This document shows positions 18,469 to 27,389 of a stretch of 64,000 bases of DNA, piece by piece; the stretch's first letter is position 1, and the number at the start of each line of letters is the position of its first letter. The DNA is from Bradyrhizobium icense (GTDB lineage: Bacteria; Pseudomonadota; Alphaproteobacteria; Rhizobiales; Xanthobacteraceae). Location: assembly GCF_001693385.1 (NCBI RefSeq), contig NZ_CP016428.1:6696001-6760000 (forward strand). Reading direction: 5' to 3'. The position numbers and the translations under genes are program-made. The notes beneath the pieces are model-generated. The model saw only the letters and a list, made by a program, of their open reading frames with translations, was not told where the DNA came from and searched no databases.

Positions 18469-19257
18469 CTACCCTCGCCCCTCCGCCGCTACCGGACGCC
18501 ACACCAGCAGCCGGCGCTCGACCAGCGTTACGCCCATGTCGATCAAAATGACGAAAGCCGACAGCACGAACATGCCGGCGAACACGCCGGCGACGTCGAA
18601 CACGCCTTCGGCCTGCTGGATCAGGTAGCCGAGCCCGGCGGCAGAACCCAGATATTCGCCGACCACGGCGCCGACCACAGCAAAGCCCACGGACGTGTGC
18701 AGCGAGGAGAACATCCAGGACAGCGCCGAGGGCCAATAGACGTGCCGCATTAATTGCCGCTCGTTCATGCCGAGCATGCGGCCGTTGTCGAGCACGGTGT
18801 TGGAGACTTCCTTGACGCCCTGATAGACGTTGAAGAACACGATGAAGAACACCAGCGTGACGCCGAGCGCGACCTTGGACCAGATGCCGAGCCCCAGCCA
18901 CAGCGTGAAGATCGGCGCCAGCACCACGCGCGGCAGCGCGTTGATCATTTTCACGTAGGGATCGAACACCGCGGCGACGCGCGGCTGGCGTGCGAACCAG
19001 AAGCCGACGAGGACGCCGGCGACCGAGCCGATCACGAAGGCGAGGATGGATTCCCACAGCGTAATGATAAGGTGTTTCCAGATCACGCCGCTCGAGAACC
19101 ATTTGACAATCTGGCTGCCGACATCGATAGGGTTGGAAAAGAAAAACGGCGGCAGCAGGACTTTTCCGAACACCGGCACGGTGGTGAGGAACTGCCATAC
19201 CGCCAGCGCGACGACGGCGACCAGCAATTGCAATAGGAGCAGCGTCGAACGGGACAT
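18469..19257 (-). CDS. ABC transporter permease, NitT/TauT type
   Basis: A 262-residue inner-membrane permease with six helices and the binding-protein-dependent transport signature (EAA loop) around NTVLDNGRMLGMNERQLMRH and VYWPSALSWMFSSLH. It partners with the ATPase gene whose stop overlaps its start (TGATG at 19255-19259) and probably with the binding protein at 16483. Confidence 0.92.
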   Translation of the reverse strand: MSRSTLLLLQLLVAVVALAVWQFLTTVPVFGKVLLPPFFFSNPIDVGSQIVKWFSSGVIWKHLIITLWESILAFVIGSVAGVLVGFWFARQPRVAAVFDPYVKMINALPRVVLAPIFTLWLGLGIWSKVALGVTLVFFIVFFNVYQGVKEVSNTVLDNGRMLGMNERQLMRHVYWPSALSWMFSSLHTSVGFAVVGAVVGEYLGSAAGLGYLIQQAEGVFDVAGVFAGMFVLSAFVILIDMGVTLVERRLLVWRPVAAEGRG

Positions 19258-20084
19258 CAGCCAACTCCTGCCGCTTGGGTGGATTGCACGTAACCCTTCA
19301 TCACTTCGTCCTTCAGCACGCCCCAGATCTCCCGGTGCAGTTCGTGAAAGTCCTTTTCCATGCGGACTTCCGAAATATCGCGCGGACGCGGCAGCTTTAC
19401 GCGCCAGTCACCGATGATGCGCGCGCTAGGCCCTGCCGACATGATCACGACGCGGTCGGCCAGCGCGATCGCCTCTTCGAGATCGTGGGTCACGAACAGC
19501 ACCGCCTTGCGGTCGGCATTCCACAATTCGAGCAGCAGGTTGCCCATGATCTGCCGGGTCTGGGCGTCAAGCGGGCCGAACGGCTCGTCCATCAGCAATA
19601 TTTTTGGATCGCGAATCAAAACCTGCGCCAGGCCGACGCGCTTGCGCTGTCCGCCGGACAGCATGTGCGGATAGCGGTTGCCGAAAGCACCCAACCCCAC
19701 GGATTTGAGCCAGCCCTGCGCGCGCTGCAGCGCCTGTTCGCGCGGCGCGCCCTTGATCTCGAGTCCAATGGCGACATTGTCGAGCGCGGTCTTCCATGGA
19801 AACAGCGCATCGGCCTGAAAGAGATAGCCGGCATCGCGATTCAGCCCGGCAAGCGGCTGGTCGAAGATATTGACCGATCCCGACGCCGGCTTCAGCAACC
19901 CTGCAGCGACATTGAGCAGCGTCGATTTTCCGCATCCCGTCGGCCCGACAATGGCGACGAATTCGCCGTGGGCCACCGAGAGGCTGGCCTGTTCCACCGC
20001 CGTATAGACGCGATCCCCGGCCACGCGAAATGCCACCGTCGCGTCTTCAAGCGCGATTGCCGTCGGCTGTGCCGTATCCGCCAT
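19257..20084 (-). CDS. ABC transporter ATP-binding protein, NitT/TauT type
   Basis: A 275-residue ATPase with Walker A GPTGCGKSTLLN, signature MLSGGQRKRVGLAQVL, Walker B ILLMDEPFGPLDAQT and switch VLFVTHDLEEAI, matching SsuB/TauB proteins. ATG 20084 is preferred to the ATG four codons upstream because homology starts at once. Its start region faces the osmoprotectant transporter genes across a 260-base gap containing a palindromic repeat. Confidence 0.92.
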   Translation of the reverse strand: MADTAQPTAIALEDATVAFRVAGDRVYTAVEQASLSVAHGEFVAIVGPTGCGKSTLLNVAAGLLKPASGSVNIFDQPLAGLNRDAGYLFQADALFPWKTALDNVAIGLEIKGAPREQALQRAQGWLKSVGLGAFGNRYPHMLSGGQRKRVGLAQVLIRDPKILLMDEPFGPLDAQTRQIMGNLLLELWNADRKAVLFVTHDLEEAIALADRVVIMSAGPSARIIGDWRVKLPRPRDISEVRMEKDFHELHREIWGVLKDEVMKGYVQSTQAAGVG

Positions 20085-20169
20085 GTTTCTCCCCAAACGT
20101 TTGGAGGGATGCCTTAGCGGTTACGACAGACAAGTTCAACGCGGCGCCGTGACATGGTAGTTGATCTCT

Positions 20170-20330
20170 ACCCTCCCCTCGAAGGGGAGGGTCGGCTCGC
20201 ATGGAGCGCCGCGACATGCGAGACGGGGCGGGGTGATCTCTCAACTCGGGCACTGTTCGAGTGGAGAGACCGTCAGCCCACCCCGCCGCTCCCTTCGGTC
20301 GCGTCGACCCTCCCCCTCCAGGGGAGGGTG
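20170..20330. repeat. Pair of CCCTCCCC/GGGGAGGG palindromes
   Basis: Two hairpins about 115 bases apart: ACCCTCCCCT-cga-AGGGGAGGGT (20170-20192) and ACCCTCCCCC-tcc-AGGGGAGGGT-type (20307-20329). This form of paired short palindromes is common between genes in Bradyrhizobium. It lies between two divergently oriented ABC transporter gene sets. Confidence 0.65.
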
Positions 20331-20346
20331 AAGGATTCGAGACTGC

Positions 20347-21132
20347 ATGAGCCCTCCCCTGATCGCCTACAGCCATGTCAGCAAGACGTTTGACGGCGGC
20401 CGCATCATCGCCGTCGACGACGTCTCGCTCGATGTCGCCGAGGGCGAGCTCCTTGCGATCGTCGGCGGCTCGGGTTCGGGCAAGACCACGCTGTTGCGGC
20501 TCGCCAACCGGCTGATCGAGGCCGATAGCGGCAGCATCACGGTCGAAGGCGAAGACGTGCGCAACGTCGACCCGATCCTGCTGCGGCGGCGGATCGGCTA
20601 TGTCTTTCAGAGCGGCGGGCTGTTTCCGCATCTGACCGTCGCCGGCAATGTCGGCATAACGCCGAAGCTGCTTGGCACGCCGATTGCGGAGATTTCGGCA
20701 CGCGTGGACGAGCTGCTCGACCTGGTGCGGCTCGACCGCGCGCCATACCGGGACCGCCTGCCGCATGAACTCTCCGGCGGCGAGCGCCAGCGCGTCGGCG
20801 TGGCGCGGGCGCTCGCCGCGCGGCCGCGCATCATGCTGATGGACGAGCCGTTCGGCGCGCTCGATCCCTTAACCCGCGACGCGCTCGGCGACGATTTTCG
20901 CGAACTGCACAGTAAACTCGGCCTGACCACGGTCATGATCACCCATGACATGAGCGAAGCGATCCTGCTCGCCGACCGCATCGCCGTGATGCGCGGCGGA
21001 AGAGTGCTGGCGCAGGGCACGCCGGCCGAGCTTTCCGAAAGCGGCGACGTTTACGTCGGCGAACTCCTGCGCACGCCGCGCCGGCAGGCCGAGCGGCTGG
21101 GCGCGTTGCTGCCTCGCGAAGGTGCGGCATGA
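20347..21132 (+). CDS. Osmoprotectant (glycine betaine/choline-type) ABC transporter ATPase
   Basis: A 261-residue ATPase of the OpuCA/ProV group but without the C-terminal CBS domains. Walker A is GGSGSGKTTLLR, signature ELSGGERQRVGVARALA, Walker B IMLMDEPFGALDPLTR, with the switch MITHDMSEAILLADRIA. It overlaps the next gene by four bases (ATGA). The family imports quaternary amines in response to osmotic stress. Confidence 0.93.
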   Translation: MSPPLIAYSHVSKTFDGGRIIAVDDVSLDVAEGELLAIVGGSGSGKTTLLRLANRLIEADSGSITVEGEDVRNVDPILLRRRIGYVFQSGGLFPHLTVAGNVGITPKLLGTPIAEISARVDELLDLVRLDRAPYRDRLPHELSGGERQRVGVARALAARPRIMLMDEPFGALDPLTRDALGDDFRELHSKLGLTTVMITHDMSEAILLADRIAVMRGGRVLAQGTPAELSESGDVYVGELLRTPRRQAERLGALLPREGAA

Positions 21133-22688
21133 GCCTCTTCGCCGATCCACGCTGGGGCGAGGCGCTGGGCCACTTGCCCGACTATCTCGGCAATCACGTC
21201 CGCGTCAGCGTCGCCGCGCTGGCGCTTGGCTTACTCGTCAGCCTGCCGCTTGCGATCATCTCGCGCCGCCAGCCGGTGCTGCGCGGGGTGCTGCTCGGGC
21301 TTGCCAGCGTCGTGCAGACGGTGCCGGGGCTGGCGCTGCTCGCCCTGTTCTATCCGCTTCTCTTAGCGCTCGCGGCGTTGTCGCTGTCGTGGTTCGGCGT
21401 CAGTTTTTCCGCGTTCGGATTTTTGCCCGCGGTGCTGGCGCTGGCGCTCTATTCGATGCTGCCGGTGCTGCGCAACACCATCACCGGGCTGCAGGGCGTC
21501 GACGCCGCGATCCTGGAAGCGGCGCAGGGCGTCGGCATGACGCCGCGGCAATCGCTGTTCACGGTGGAGTTGCCGCTGGCGCTGCCCGTCATGATGGCAG
21601 GCATCCGCACTTCGGCCGTCTGGGTGATCGGCACCGCGACGCTGTCGACGCCGATCGGCCAGACCAGCCTCGGCAATTACATCTTTGCCGGGTTGCAGAC
21701 CCAGAACTGGGTGTTCGTGCTGTTCGGCTGCCTGGCCGCCGCGGTGCTGGCACTCGCGGTCGATCAGCTACTGGCGCTGATCGAAAACGGCTTGCGTCAC
21801 CGCAGCCGCCTGCGTGCGGCGCTTGGCGGCGCCGGCATCGCGGCGCTGGTCGTTGCAACGCTGGTACCGACGATGATGCGCGCGCAGACGAATTACGTCA
21901 TCGGCGCCAAGACCTTCACCGAGCAATATGTGCTGTCGGCCTTGATGGCGCAGCGACTGAAGACCGCCGGCCTTTCGGCGACCACGCGCGAAGGCCTCGG
22001 CTCCAACGTGATCTTCGAGGCGCTCGCTTCGAACGATATCGACGTCTACATCGACTATTCCGGCACGCTGTGGGCCAACCAGTTTCACCGCACCGACATC
22101 AGGCCGCGGCAGGAGCTATTGGCCGAACTGAAGACGATGCTGGCGAAGCAGAACATCACACTATCAGGCGAGCTCGGCTTCGAGAACGCCTATGCGCTGG
22201 TGATGCCGCGCAAGCGCGCCGAGCAGTTGGGCATCCGCACCGTCGCCGACCTCGCCTCGCGCGCCGCCAACATGTCGATCGCCGGCGACTACGAGTTCTT
22301 CTCGCGGCCCGAATGGGCGGCGTTGCGGCGCGCCTACGGCCTGTCGTTCCGGGGGCAGCGGCAGATGCAGCCCGACTTCATGTATGCGGCGGTCGCCTCC
22401 GGCGAAGTGGATGTGATCGCCGGCTACACCAGCGACGGGCTGATCGCGAAATACGACCTGGTGGCGCTCGGCGATCCCAGGCGTGCAATTCCGCCCTACG
22501 ATGCGATCGTGCTGTTGGCGCCGAAGCGAGCCAATGACGAGGCCTTGCGCAAGGCGCTGGCGCCACTGCTCGGCAGCATCGATATAGCCACGATGCGCGA
22601 GGCGAATTTGCGCGCGGCCAGCAATGACGCGGCGAGCTCGCCGGACGCGGTGGCGCGCTGGCTGTGGGAGAAGGTGGGGAAGAAGTAG
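21129..22688 (+). CDS. Fused permease and substrate-binding protein of osmoprotectant transporter
   Basis: A 519-residue fusion. Residues 1-215 form a permease with about six helices and the EAA motif EAAQGVGMTPRQSLFTVELP. Helix 7 at about 225-245 then tethers a periplasmic OpuAC/ProX-like domain (residues 250-519: NYVIGAKTFTEQYVLSALMA, the ligand-pocket DVYIDYSGTLW, and DVIAGYTSDGLIAKYDLVAL). The same OpuBB-OpuBC-type fusion is known in other bacteria. Together with the ATPase it makes a complete two-gene importer. Ligand is probably glycine betaine, choline or a similar amine. Confidence 0.92.
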   Translation: MSLFADPRWGEALGHLPDYLGNHVRVSVAALALGLLVSLPLAIISRRQPVLRGVLLGLASVVQTVPGLALLALFYPLLLALAALSLSWFGVSFSAFGFLPAVLALALYSMLPVLRNTITGLQGVDAAILEAAQGVGMTPRQSLFTVELPLALPVMMAGIRTSAVWVIGTATLSTPIGQTSLGNYIFAGLQTQNWVFVLFGCLAAAVLALAVDQLLALIENGLRHRSRLRAALGGAGIAALVVATLVPTMMRAQTNYVIGAKTFTEQYVLSALMAQRLKTAGLSATTREGLGSNVIFEALASNDIDVYIDYSGTLWANQFHRTDIRPRQELLAELKTMLAKQNITLSGELGFENAYALVMPRKRAEQLGIRTVADLASRAANMSIAGDYEFFSRPEWAALRRAYGLSFRGQRQMQPDFMYAAVASGEVDVIAGYTSDGLIAKYDLVALGDPRRAIPPYDAIVLLAPKRANDEALRKALAPLLGSIDIATMREANLRAASNDAASSPDAVARWLWEKVGKK

Positions 22689-22718
22689 GACGACCTCTCC
22701 GTCGTTATTGCGAGCTCT

Positions 22719-22751
22719 CGTAGGGTGGGCAAAGCGAAGCGTGCCCACCCT
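22719..22751. repeat. GTGGGCA-type palindrome, left of RAYT relic
   Basis: CGTAGGGTGGGCAAAGCG faces CGAAGCGTGCCCACCC, an imperfect hairpin directly downstream of the osmoprotectant genes and 37 bases before the transposase relic. Confidence 0.7.
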
Positions 22752-22787
22752 CCTTTCAGACTATGTAAGGTTGCACTATGATACGGC

Positions 22788-22898
22788 ATGCCGCGATACA
22801 TTCGTGCCAAGGGCAGTATTTTCTTTTTCACCGTTGTCCTCGCGCAGCGGCCGAGCGGTGGCGATTTGCGCGACATCAAGGGCTCCTTCGGCGAATAG
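22788..22898 (+). pseudogene. Remnant of a REP-associated tyrosine transposase (RAYT)
   Basis: A 36-codon frame that opens MPRYIRAKG and continues with IFFFTVVLAQR, which matches the first 20 or so residues of RAYT proteins (Y1/TnpA-like; family start MPRYRR...GGTYFFTV). The frame then runs into SGGDLRDIKGSFGE and a stop, so the catalytic HUH and Tyr motifs are gone. It lies exactly between two GTGGGCA palindromes, the arrangement of a RAYT flanked by the REP sequences it mobilises. Confidence 0.55.
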
Positions 22899-22936
22899 AT
22901 GGTGGGCACGCTGCGCTTTGCCCACCCTACGAGATC
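22898..22936. repeat. GTGGGCA-type palindrome, right of RAYT relic
   Basis: ATGGTGGGCACGCTGCGC facing TTTGCCCACCCTACG. It is in the same family as the left copy and starts at the stop codon of the relic. Confidence 0.7.
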
Positions 22937-22953
22937 TCGCTAATGGAACGACA

Positions 22954-24708
22954 TCAAAGCCCCTTGATCATTCCGGCGTCGATCAGCAGGCGGTTGAACC
23001 GGCGCGCCTCCGCGCCCTTTCTGCAATCGTAGAACGCTCCCTTGCAGCGGAGCATGATGCGCTTCTGCTCGGCAAACGAGGGATCCAGCGGGATGCCGGC
23101 GGCTTCCTGCAGCACGAGGGGGATGTACGCCGCATCGAGCGTTTCGAGCGCCGACGACAGGCTGGAGGGTGAGTAATTGATGCCGTCGATGGCATAGTAG
23201 GTGGAAAAGTAGCGAGGATCGGCGGCCATCACTCGTTTCGCCAGCGTCGCCTGATCGATCCCTGGCTCCAGCATCTTTTGCGAGATCGCCGGCTGGTGAT
23301 CGCCGAAACGCAGCACCAGGAACGACTCGTCGGGATAGTCGCGCTTCAGCCGTTCGGTGAATTCGCGATAGTCGTTGGCCGTCATGGTCTGGCGGCGAAT
23401 GTATTCATCGACCTCCGCCGTGTTGCCCGGCGGCGTCCAGCCCGGAGGGGTCAGATCGGGCCGGTAGACGTCGGTCCAGGGAAAATGGTTGGCCGTCAGG
23501 TAGACGAACATGAAGACCGGCGCCTGCTGAGGCTGCTCGCGCGCAAATACCTTTAGCGCCTGATCGAAATAGAACTTGTCGGGCTGCATGTCCTGGTTCA
23601 CGCCCATATCCGCCATGTCGACGAAATGGCCGACGCCGGCTCCCTTCTGGAAGGAGCGCGCGCCAAGGAAGTTGCCATAGGTCGGATAGAGCGAGAAGGT
23701 CTTGTACCCGCAGCTTTGCAGCGCCTGTGGCAGTCCACGCGTCACGCGGCCCGCGGTTATCCTCGTCACGTAGAACTTGAGATCGCCGAACGACCGCGCC
23801 GACAGGCCCGTCAGCACGTTGAACTCGGTGTACCAGGTCGGACCGCCGGTCGCCTCCGCCATCATGGTGCGCTGCTTGCCGTCGATGGACTTGAAGTAGT
23901 CGGTGTACCCAGCCGGCACCTTGATGCCGGGCGCGGACGTGACGTCGAAGCTCGACTCGTCGAGCAGCATGATGATGTGCGGCCGCTTTGCGTTGGCATC
24001 GCAGGCAGCGTCAGGCGGCAGCGCCGAAAGGCCGGCGGCGCGCGCTTCCCGTGCCAGGCGAAGCGGGGCGTTTGCCGGCGGATCGGCGTCGATCCATCCG
24101 GTCGATGCCAGCCGCGACACCGCCACCACGCCCGAGCGCGCGAGATTGGAAATATGGTTGATGCCCTGGAACGGCTCCCACGGCTGCTCGGGCCATGCGA
24201 CCGACATCGCCGATATCGATGCAATGCTCGCGGCCAGACCGATCAACGCCAGGCGGCGCCGCACCCGGAACGGATCGAAACGCCAGATCAGCCATAACAA
24301 CGGAACCGCGACGATCCCCGTCACGATCAACTGCGTCTGCAATCGCGGAAACACCGAGAGCAGAAACGAAAACGTATCACGGTCGATGATCAGGAAATCG
24401 AGGAACGTCAGCGAGAGCTGCAGGATGCCGAATTTGAAACGCGACAGCGCGATCAGCAACACGATGAGGGCGAGCGCAATCGCCGCGCAGACGCCGGGCC
24501 GCGGCAGCACCAGCAGCAGGAGGCAATTGACGAACACCCATGCCAGCAAGGACAGCGTGATCGCAAACGGCCCATACTCGCTCGTCAGCAGCACCGCCAG
24601 GGCCGCCAGGTGAACCGCCACGATCACGCCGGCCAGAGCAAAGAACCGGGCGCCGCGCGATCCTGCGCGGATGTCTTTGCTCCTTCCGGGCTCAGCAACG
24701 GCTGACAT
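22954..24708 (-). CDS. Sulfatase-fold membrane transferase, LTA synthase/OpgB-like
   Basis: A 584-residue protein with five N-terminal membrane helices (residues 20-200) and a periplasmic alkaline-phosphatase-fold domain. The metal-site motif is HIIMLLDESSFDVTS, the nucleophile region GGPTWYTEFNVLTGLSARSF, and the conserved FGDHQPAISQ. Proteins of this build transfer phosphoglycerol, phosphoethanolamine or phosphocholine to glycans or lipids; in Gram-negatives OpgB modifies periplasmic glucans. It is followed closely upstream by a paralogue, and an osmoprotectant importer lies next door, so a role in osmoregulated glucan or envelope modification is an inference worth testing. Confidence 0.85.
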   Translation of the reverse strand: MSAVAEPGRSKDIRAGSRGARFFALAGVIVAVHLAALAVLLTSEYGPFAITLSLLAWVFVNCLLLLVLPRPGVCAAIALALIVLLIALSRFKFGILQLSLTFLDFLIIDRDTFSFLLSVFPRLQTQLIVTGIVAVPLLWLIWRFDPFRVRRRLALIGLAASIASISAMSVAWPEQPWEPFQGINHISNLARSGVVAVSRLASTGWIDADPPANAPLRLAREARAAGLSALPPDAACDANAKRPHIIMLLDESSFDVTSAPGIKVPAGYTDYFKSIDGKQRTMMAEATGGPTWYTEFNVLTGLSARSFGDLKFYVTRITAGRVTRGLPQALQSCGYKTFSLYPTYGNFLGARSFQKGAGVGHFVDMADMGVNQDMQPDKFYFDQALKVFAREQPQQAPVFMFVYLTANHFPWTDVYRPDLTPPGWTPPGNTAEVDEYIRRQTMTANDYREFTERLKRDYPDESFLVLRFGDHQPAISQKMLEPGIDQATLAKRVMAADPRYFSTYYAIDGINYSPSSLSSALETLDAAYIPLVLQEAAGIPLDPSFAEQKRIMLRCKGAFYDCRKGAEARRFNRLLIDAGMIKGL

Positions 24709-24717
24709 GTCTCGTCC

Positions 24718-26427
24718 CTAAAGGCCCTTGATGAATCCTGCCTCGATCAACAACCGGTTGAACCGGCGGGCTTCCGCGCCGTCCTTGCAGGCGTAGAATA
24801 CACCCTTGCAGCGGAGCATGATGTTCTTTTGCTCCTCGAACGAGGGGTCGAGCGGAATGCCGGCGGCCTCCTGGATCACCAGCGGCAGGTACGGCGCGTC
24901 GATCGTATCCATGACCGCGGAACTCTTCACCGGCTCGAAATTGATGGCGTCGATCGCATAGTAAGTGGTGAAGTAGCGCGGGTCGTAGGTGTCGAACTTG
25001 CGGGCGAGCTTGGCTTCATCCAGACCGGGGTCCAGCAGGTTCGACGAGAACTCCGGCTGGTGGTCGCCGTAACGAACGATCAGGAACGGCTGCGCGGGGA
25101 ACTTCTTTTTCAGGCTGGCCACGAACGCCGCATAATGGCCGGCGCTCATCGCCTGACGGCGCAGATATTCGTCGACCACGGGCTCGTTGCCCAATTGGCG
25201 CCAGGACGGCAGCAGGTCGGGGCGGAATTTGGTTTCCCAGGGGAAGTGGTTGGCGGCGAGATAGACGAAGGCGAACAGCGGCGTCTTGGCCGGCTGTTCG
25301 GCGATCAGATTCAGCGCCTTGTCGTAGAAGAAGCTGTCGGGCTCGATGCCCTTGGCGCCGAGAGCGCGCGCGTCATAGAAGTGCTGGATGCCCGTGGAGG
25401 TCTGGAAGCCGCGCGCGCTCATGAAGGCGCCATAGGCCGGATAGAGCGAGATGGTGTTGTAGCCGCAACGGCGCAGCGCCAGCGGCAATCCGCGCTCGAC
25501 CCGGCCAGACGCGATGCGGGTGACGAAATAGGAGAAGCGGCCGAACGACCGCGACGACAGGCCGGCGAGCACGTTGTACTCGGCCATCCAGCTTGCGCCG
25601 CCGCTGCTCTCGGCCATGAACTTGCGCTCGCGGCCGTCAAAGGATTTGAAATGGCTGCCATAGCCCGGCGGCACCTTGACGCCGGCGGCCTGGCGGATGT
25701 CGAAGCTCGACTCGTCATGGATCATGATGATGTGCGGGCGGCGGCCGGCCACATGACAGGAATCGACCAGCGGCACCTTCAGCCGCTCGGCGGTCACGGC
25801 TTCCGATTCCATGAAACCGTAATTGACGAAGTCCGAAACCGCCGTCACGCCCGAGCGGGCGAATTTGGAGAGATAGCCGTCGTCGTAATAGCCGCGCCAG
25901 GCTTCATCGGGCCAGACGACGGAATAACCGGTCAGGCTTGCGAGACAGGCCAGCAGGCCGGCAGTGGCCGGCAGGCGGCGAATGCGGAACGGATCGAGCC
26001 ACCACAGCGCATACATCAGCGGCAGGATGACGAGGGATGCGCCGACCACGCTCCAGCGCAGGTTCGGAAAGATCGTAAACAAATAGGCCGCGGTGTCGCG
26101 GTCGATCACCATCAGGTCGACGAAGTTCGCGGTCATCTGCGCGACGTCGTGCTTGAGCCGCGACAGCAGCACCAGGAGCACGACCAGCGTGAGCGACAGC
26201 GCGCCCGACAGAGCCGGACGCCGCAGCAGCGCAATAAACAGGAAGTTCAGGATTCCCCACGCCAGGGCAAAAGCCATGCGGCCGCCGAAATCGCTTTCGG
26301 TGTGCAGCAGAATCGCCAGCGCCGCCATGTGCGGTGCAGCGACGGCCGAAAGCCGCCAGAGGCCGATGGCGGCAAGGCCGGCGACAAGGGTGGCGGCGGA
26401 GGGCCCTGGATTTGGCGCGGGCGCCAT
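24718..26427 (-). CDS. Sulfatase-fold membrane transferase, paralogue
   Basis: A 569-residue paralogue of the next gene with the same plan: five helices, HIIMIHDESSFDIRQAAG, the GGASWMAEYNVLAGLSSRSF nucleophile region (Ser replaces Thr), YGDHQPEFSS, and the same C-terminal FNRLLIEAGFIKGL ending. The two copies are nine bases apart and probably arose by tandem duplication. Start is uncertain: I took ATG 26427, which begins just before the first helix but has no good SD; the frame is open to 26571. Confidence 0.82.
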   Translation of the reverse strand: MAPAPNPGPSAATLVAGLAAIGLWRLSAVAAPHMAALAILLHTESDFGGRMAFALAWGILNFLFIALLRRPALSGALSLTLVVLLVLLSRLKHDVAQMTANFVDLMVIDRDTAAYLFTIFPNLRWSVVGASLVILPLMYALWWLDPFRIRRLPATAGLLACLASLTGYSVVWPDEAWRGYYDDGYLSKFARSGVTAVSDFVNYGFMESEAVTAERLKVPLVDSCHVAGRRPHIIMIHDESSFDIRQAAGVKVPPGYGSHFKSFDGRERKFMAESSGGASWMAEYNVLAGLSSRSFGRFSYFVTRIASGRVERGLPLALRRCGYNTISLYPAYGAFMSARGFQTSTGIQHFYDARALGAKGIEPDSFFYDKALNLIAEQPAKTPLFAFVYLAANHFPWETKFRPDLLPSWRQLGNEPVVDEYLRRQAMSAGHYAAFVASLKKKFPAQPFLIVRYGDHQPEFSSNLLDPGLDEAKLARKFDTYDPRYFTTYYAIDAINFEPVKSSAVMDTIDAPYLPLVIQEAAGIPLDPSFEEQKNIMLRCKGVFYACKDGAEARRFNRLLIEAGFIKGL

Positions 26428-26581
26428 GGGAGGAACGCAACATGACCCGGCGCAATACAAAGCCTTGGCTGGCGACGACCAGGAGACGCACGACCCATCC
26501 GGAACCTGTGTCGTGTCACAAAAACGTAGTGGAATCGTCATGAACAGGCAATGAATTTGCCTCTTCGGCAATTACGGGGTG

Positions 26582-26674
26582 TCATTCCGGGGCGCGAAGC
26601 GAACTACGATGCGCAATTGCACATCGGAGAATCTCGAGATTCCGGGTTCGTGTCTTCGACGCGCCCCGGAATGA
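26582..26674. repeat. CATTCCGGGGCGCG-type palindromic repeat
   Basis: GTCATTCCGGGGCGCGAAGC at the left and GCGCCCCGGAATGAC at the right, with TGCGCAATTGCACAT and GAATCTCGAGATTC palindromes inside. Related copies lie at 40131 and 43895, and shorter pieces at 1589 and 5236. Confidence 0.75.
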
Positions 26675-26678
26675 CGTG

Positions 26679-27362
26679 TCAAGATTTCGCAATCCCCTCG
26701 ATGAAAAGATCCAGCACCGCCTCGGCGGTCCGCTCGGCCTCGGGGCCGGCCACGCCCCAGCGTGGAAAATGGCCGTCGATATTCATCCGGGCAAAACCAT
26801 AGACCAGCGCCCGGCCGGCGATCTGAACCTGCTTGAGGTCGGCGCTGCGGAGCTGGCCCGCCGCAAAGGCTTCGGCCAGCGTTTGCTCGGTCAGCGCGAT
26901 CAGCTCGGCATTGTCGCCGGAGACGGCGACCGCCCGGTCGTGGTCGAACAAGCGACGGCTGGAAATGATTTCGAAATGGGTCGGGTTGCGCATCGCCCAG
27001 CGCAGGTACGCGAGCCCGAGGCAGCGAAAGCGGCCGAGCGGATCATCGCCCGGCGCCGTCGCAAGAGCCGCCTCGATCTCGGCACGGAACCGACGCTGCG
27101 CCTCCTCCGCCACCGCCTGGATCAGGGCGTCGCGGCTGGGAAAATGCCGGAACGGCGCCCCGGGCGACACGCCGGCCCGGCGGGCGGCCTCCCGGACGCT
27201 CACCGCCTCCGCCCCGCCCTCGCCGGCCAGTTGCAGCGCGGCCTCGATCAGGACACGCCGGAGGTCGCCGTGGTGGTAGGATTTTGGCGCCGTTGCCCGG
27301 GAGGCGCGGCGGCGGGGCTTGGTGGTAGATTTCGCGGCAGATGCCTTGGCTGACGGACGCAT
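26679..27362 (-). CDS. TetR/AcrR-family transcriptional regulator
   Basis: A 227-residue repressor with a basic N-terminal tail (KPRRRASRATAPKSYHHGDL) and a TetR helix-turn-helix at about residues 25-75 (AEAVSVREAARRAGVSPGAP then FRHFPSRDALIQAV). The ligand-binding part contains the TetR_C/WHG-like helices. I chose ATG 27362; an ATG five codons upstream is possible. It is divergent from the membrane protein at 27487, and two palindromes fill the space between them. Confidence 0.88.
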   Translation of the reverse strand: MRPSAKASAAKSTTKPRRRASRATAPKSYHHGDLRRVLIEAALQLAGEGGAEAVSVREAARRAGVSPGAPFRHFPSRDALIQAVAEEAQRRFRAEIEAALATAPGDDPLGRFRCLGLAYLRWAMRNPTHFEIISSRRLFDHDRAVAVSGDNAELIALTEQTLAEAFAAGQLRSADLKQVQIAGRALVYGFARMNIDGHFPRWGVAGPEAERTAEAVLDLFIEGIAKS

Positions 27363-27389
27363 GCCTTCACCTACCATCACCAGGTCGTG

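Noticed and set aside
21122..22537. 471-codon frame within the fused permease gene
   Set aside because: Off-frame reading of a clear permease-binding protein fusion; Arg/Ala-rich and without motifs.
24829..26445. 538-codon plus-strand frame opposite the second sulfatase-fold gene
   Set aside because: Antisense artefact of high GC; composition rich in Arg, Gln, His and without recognisable domains.
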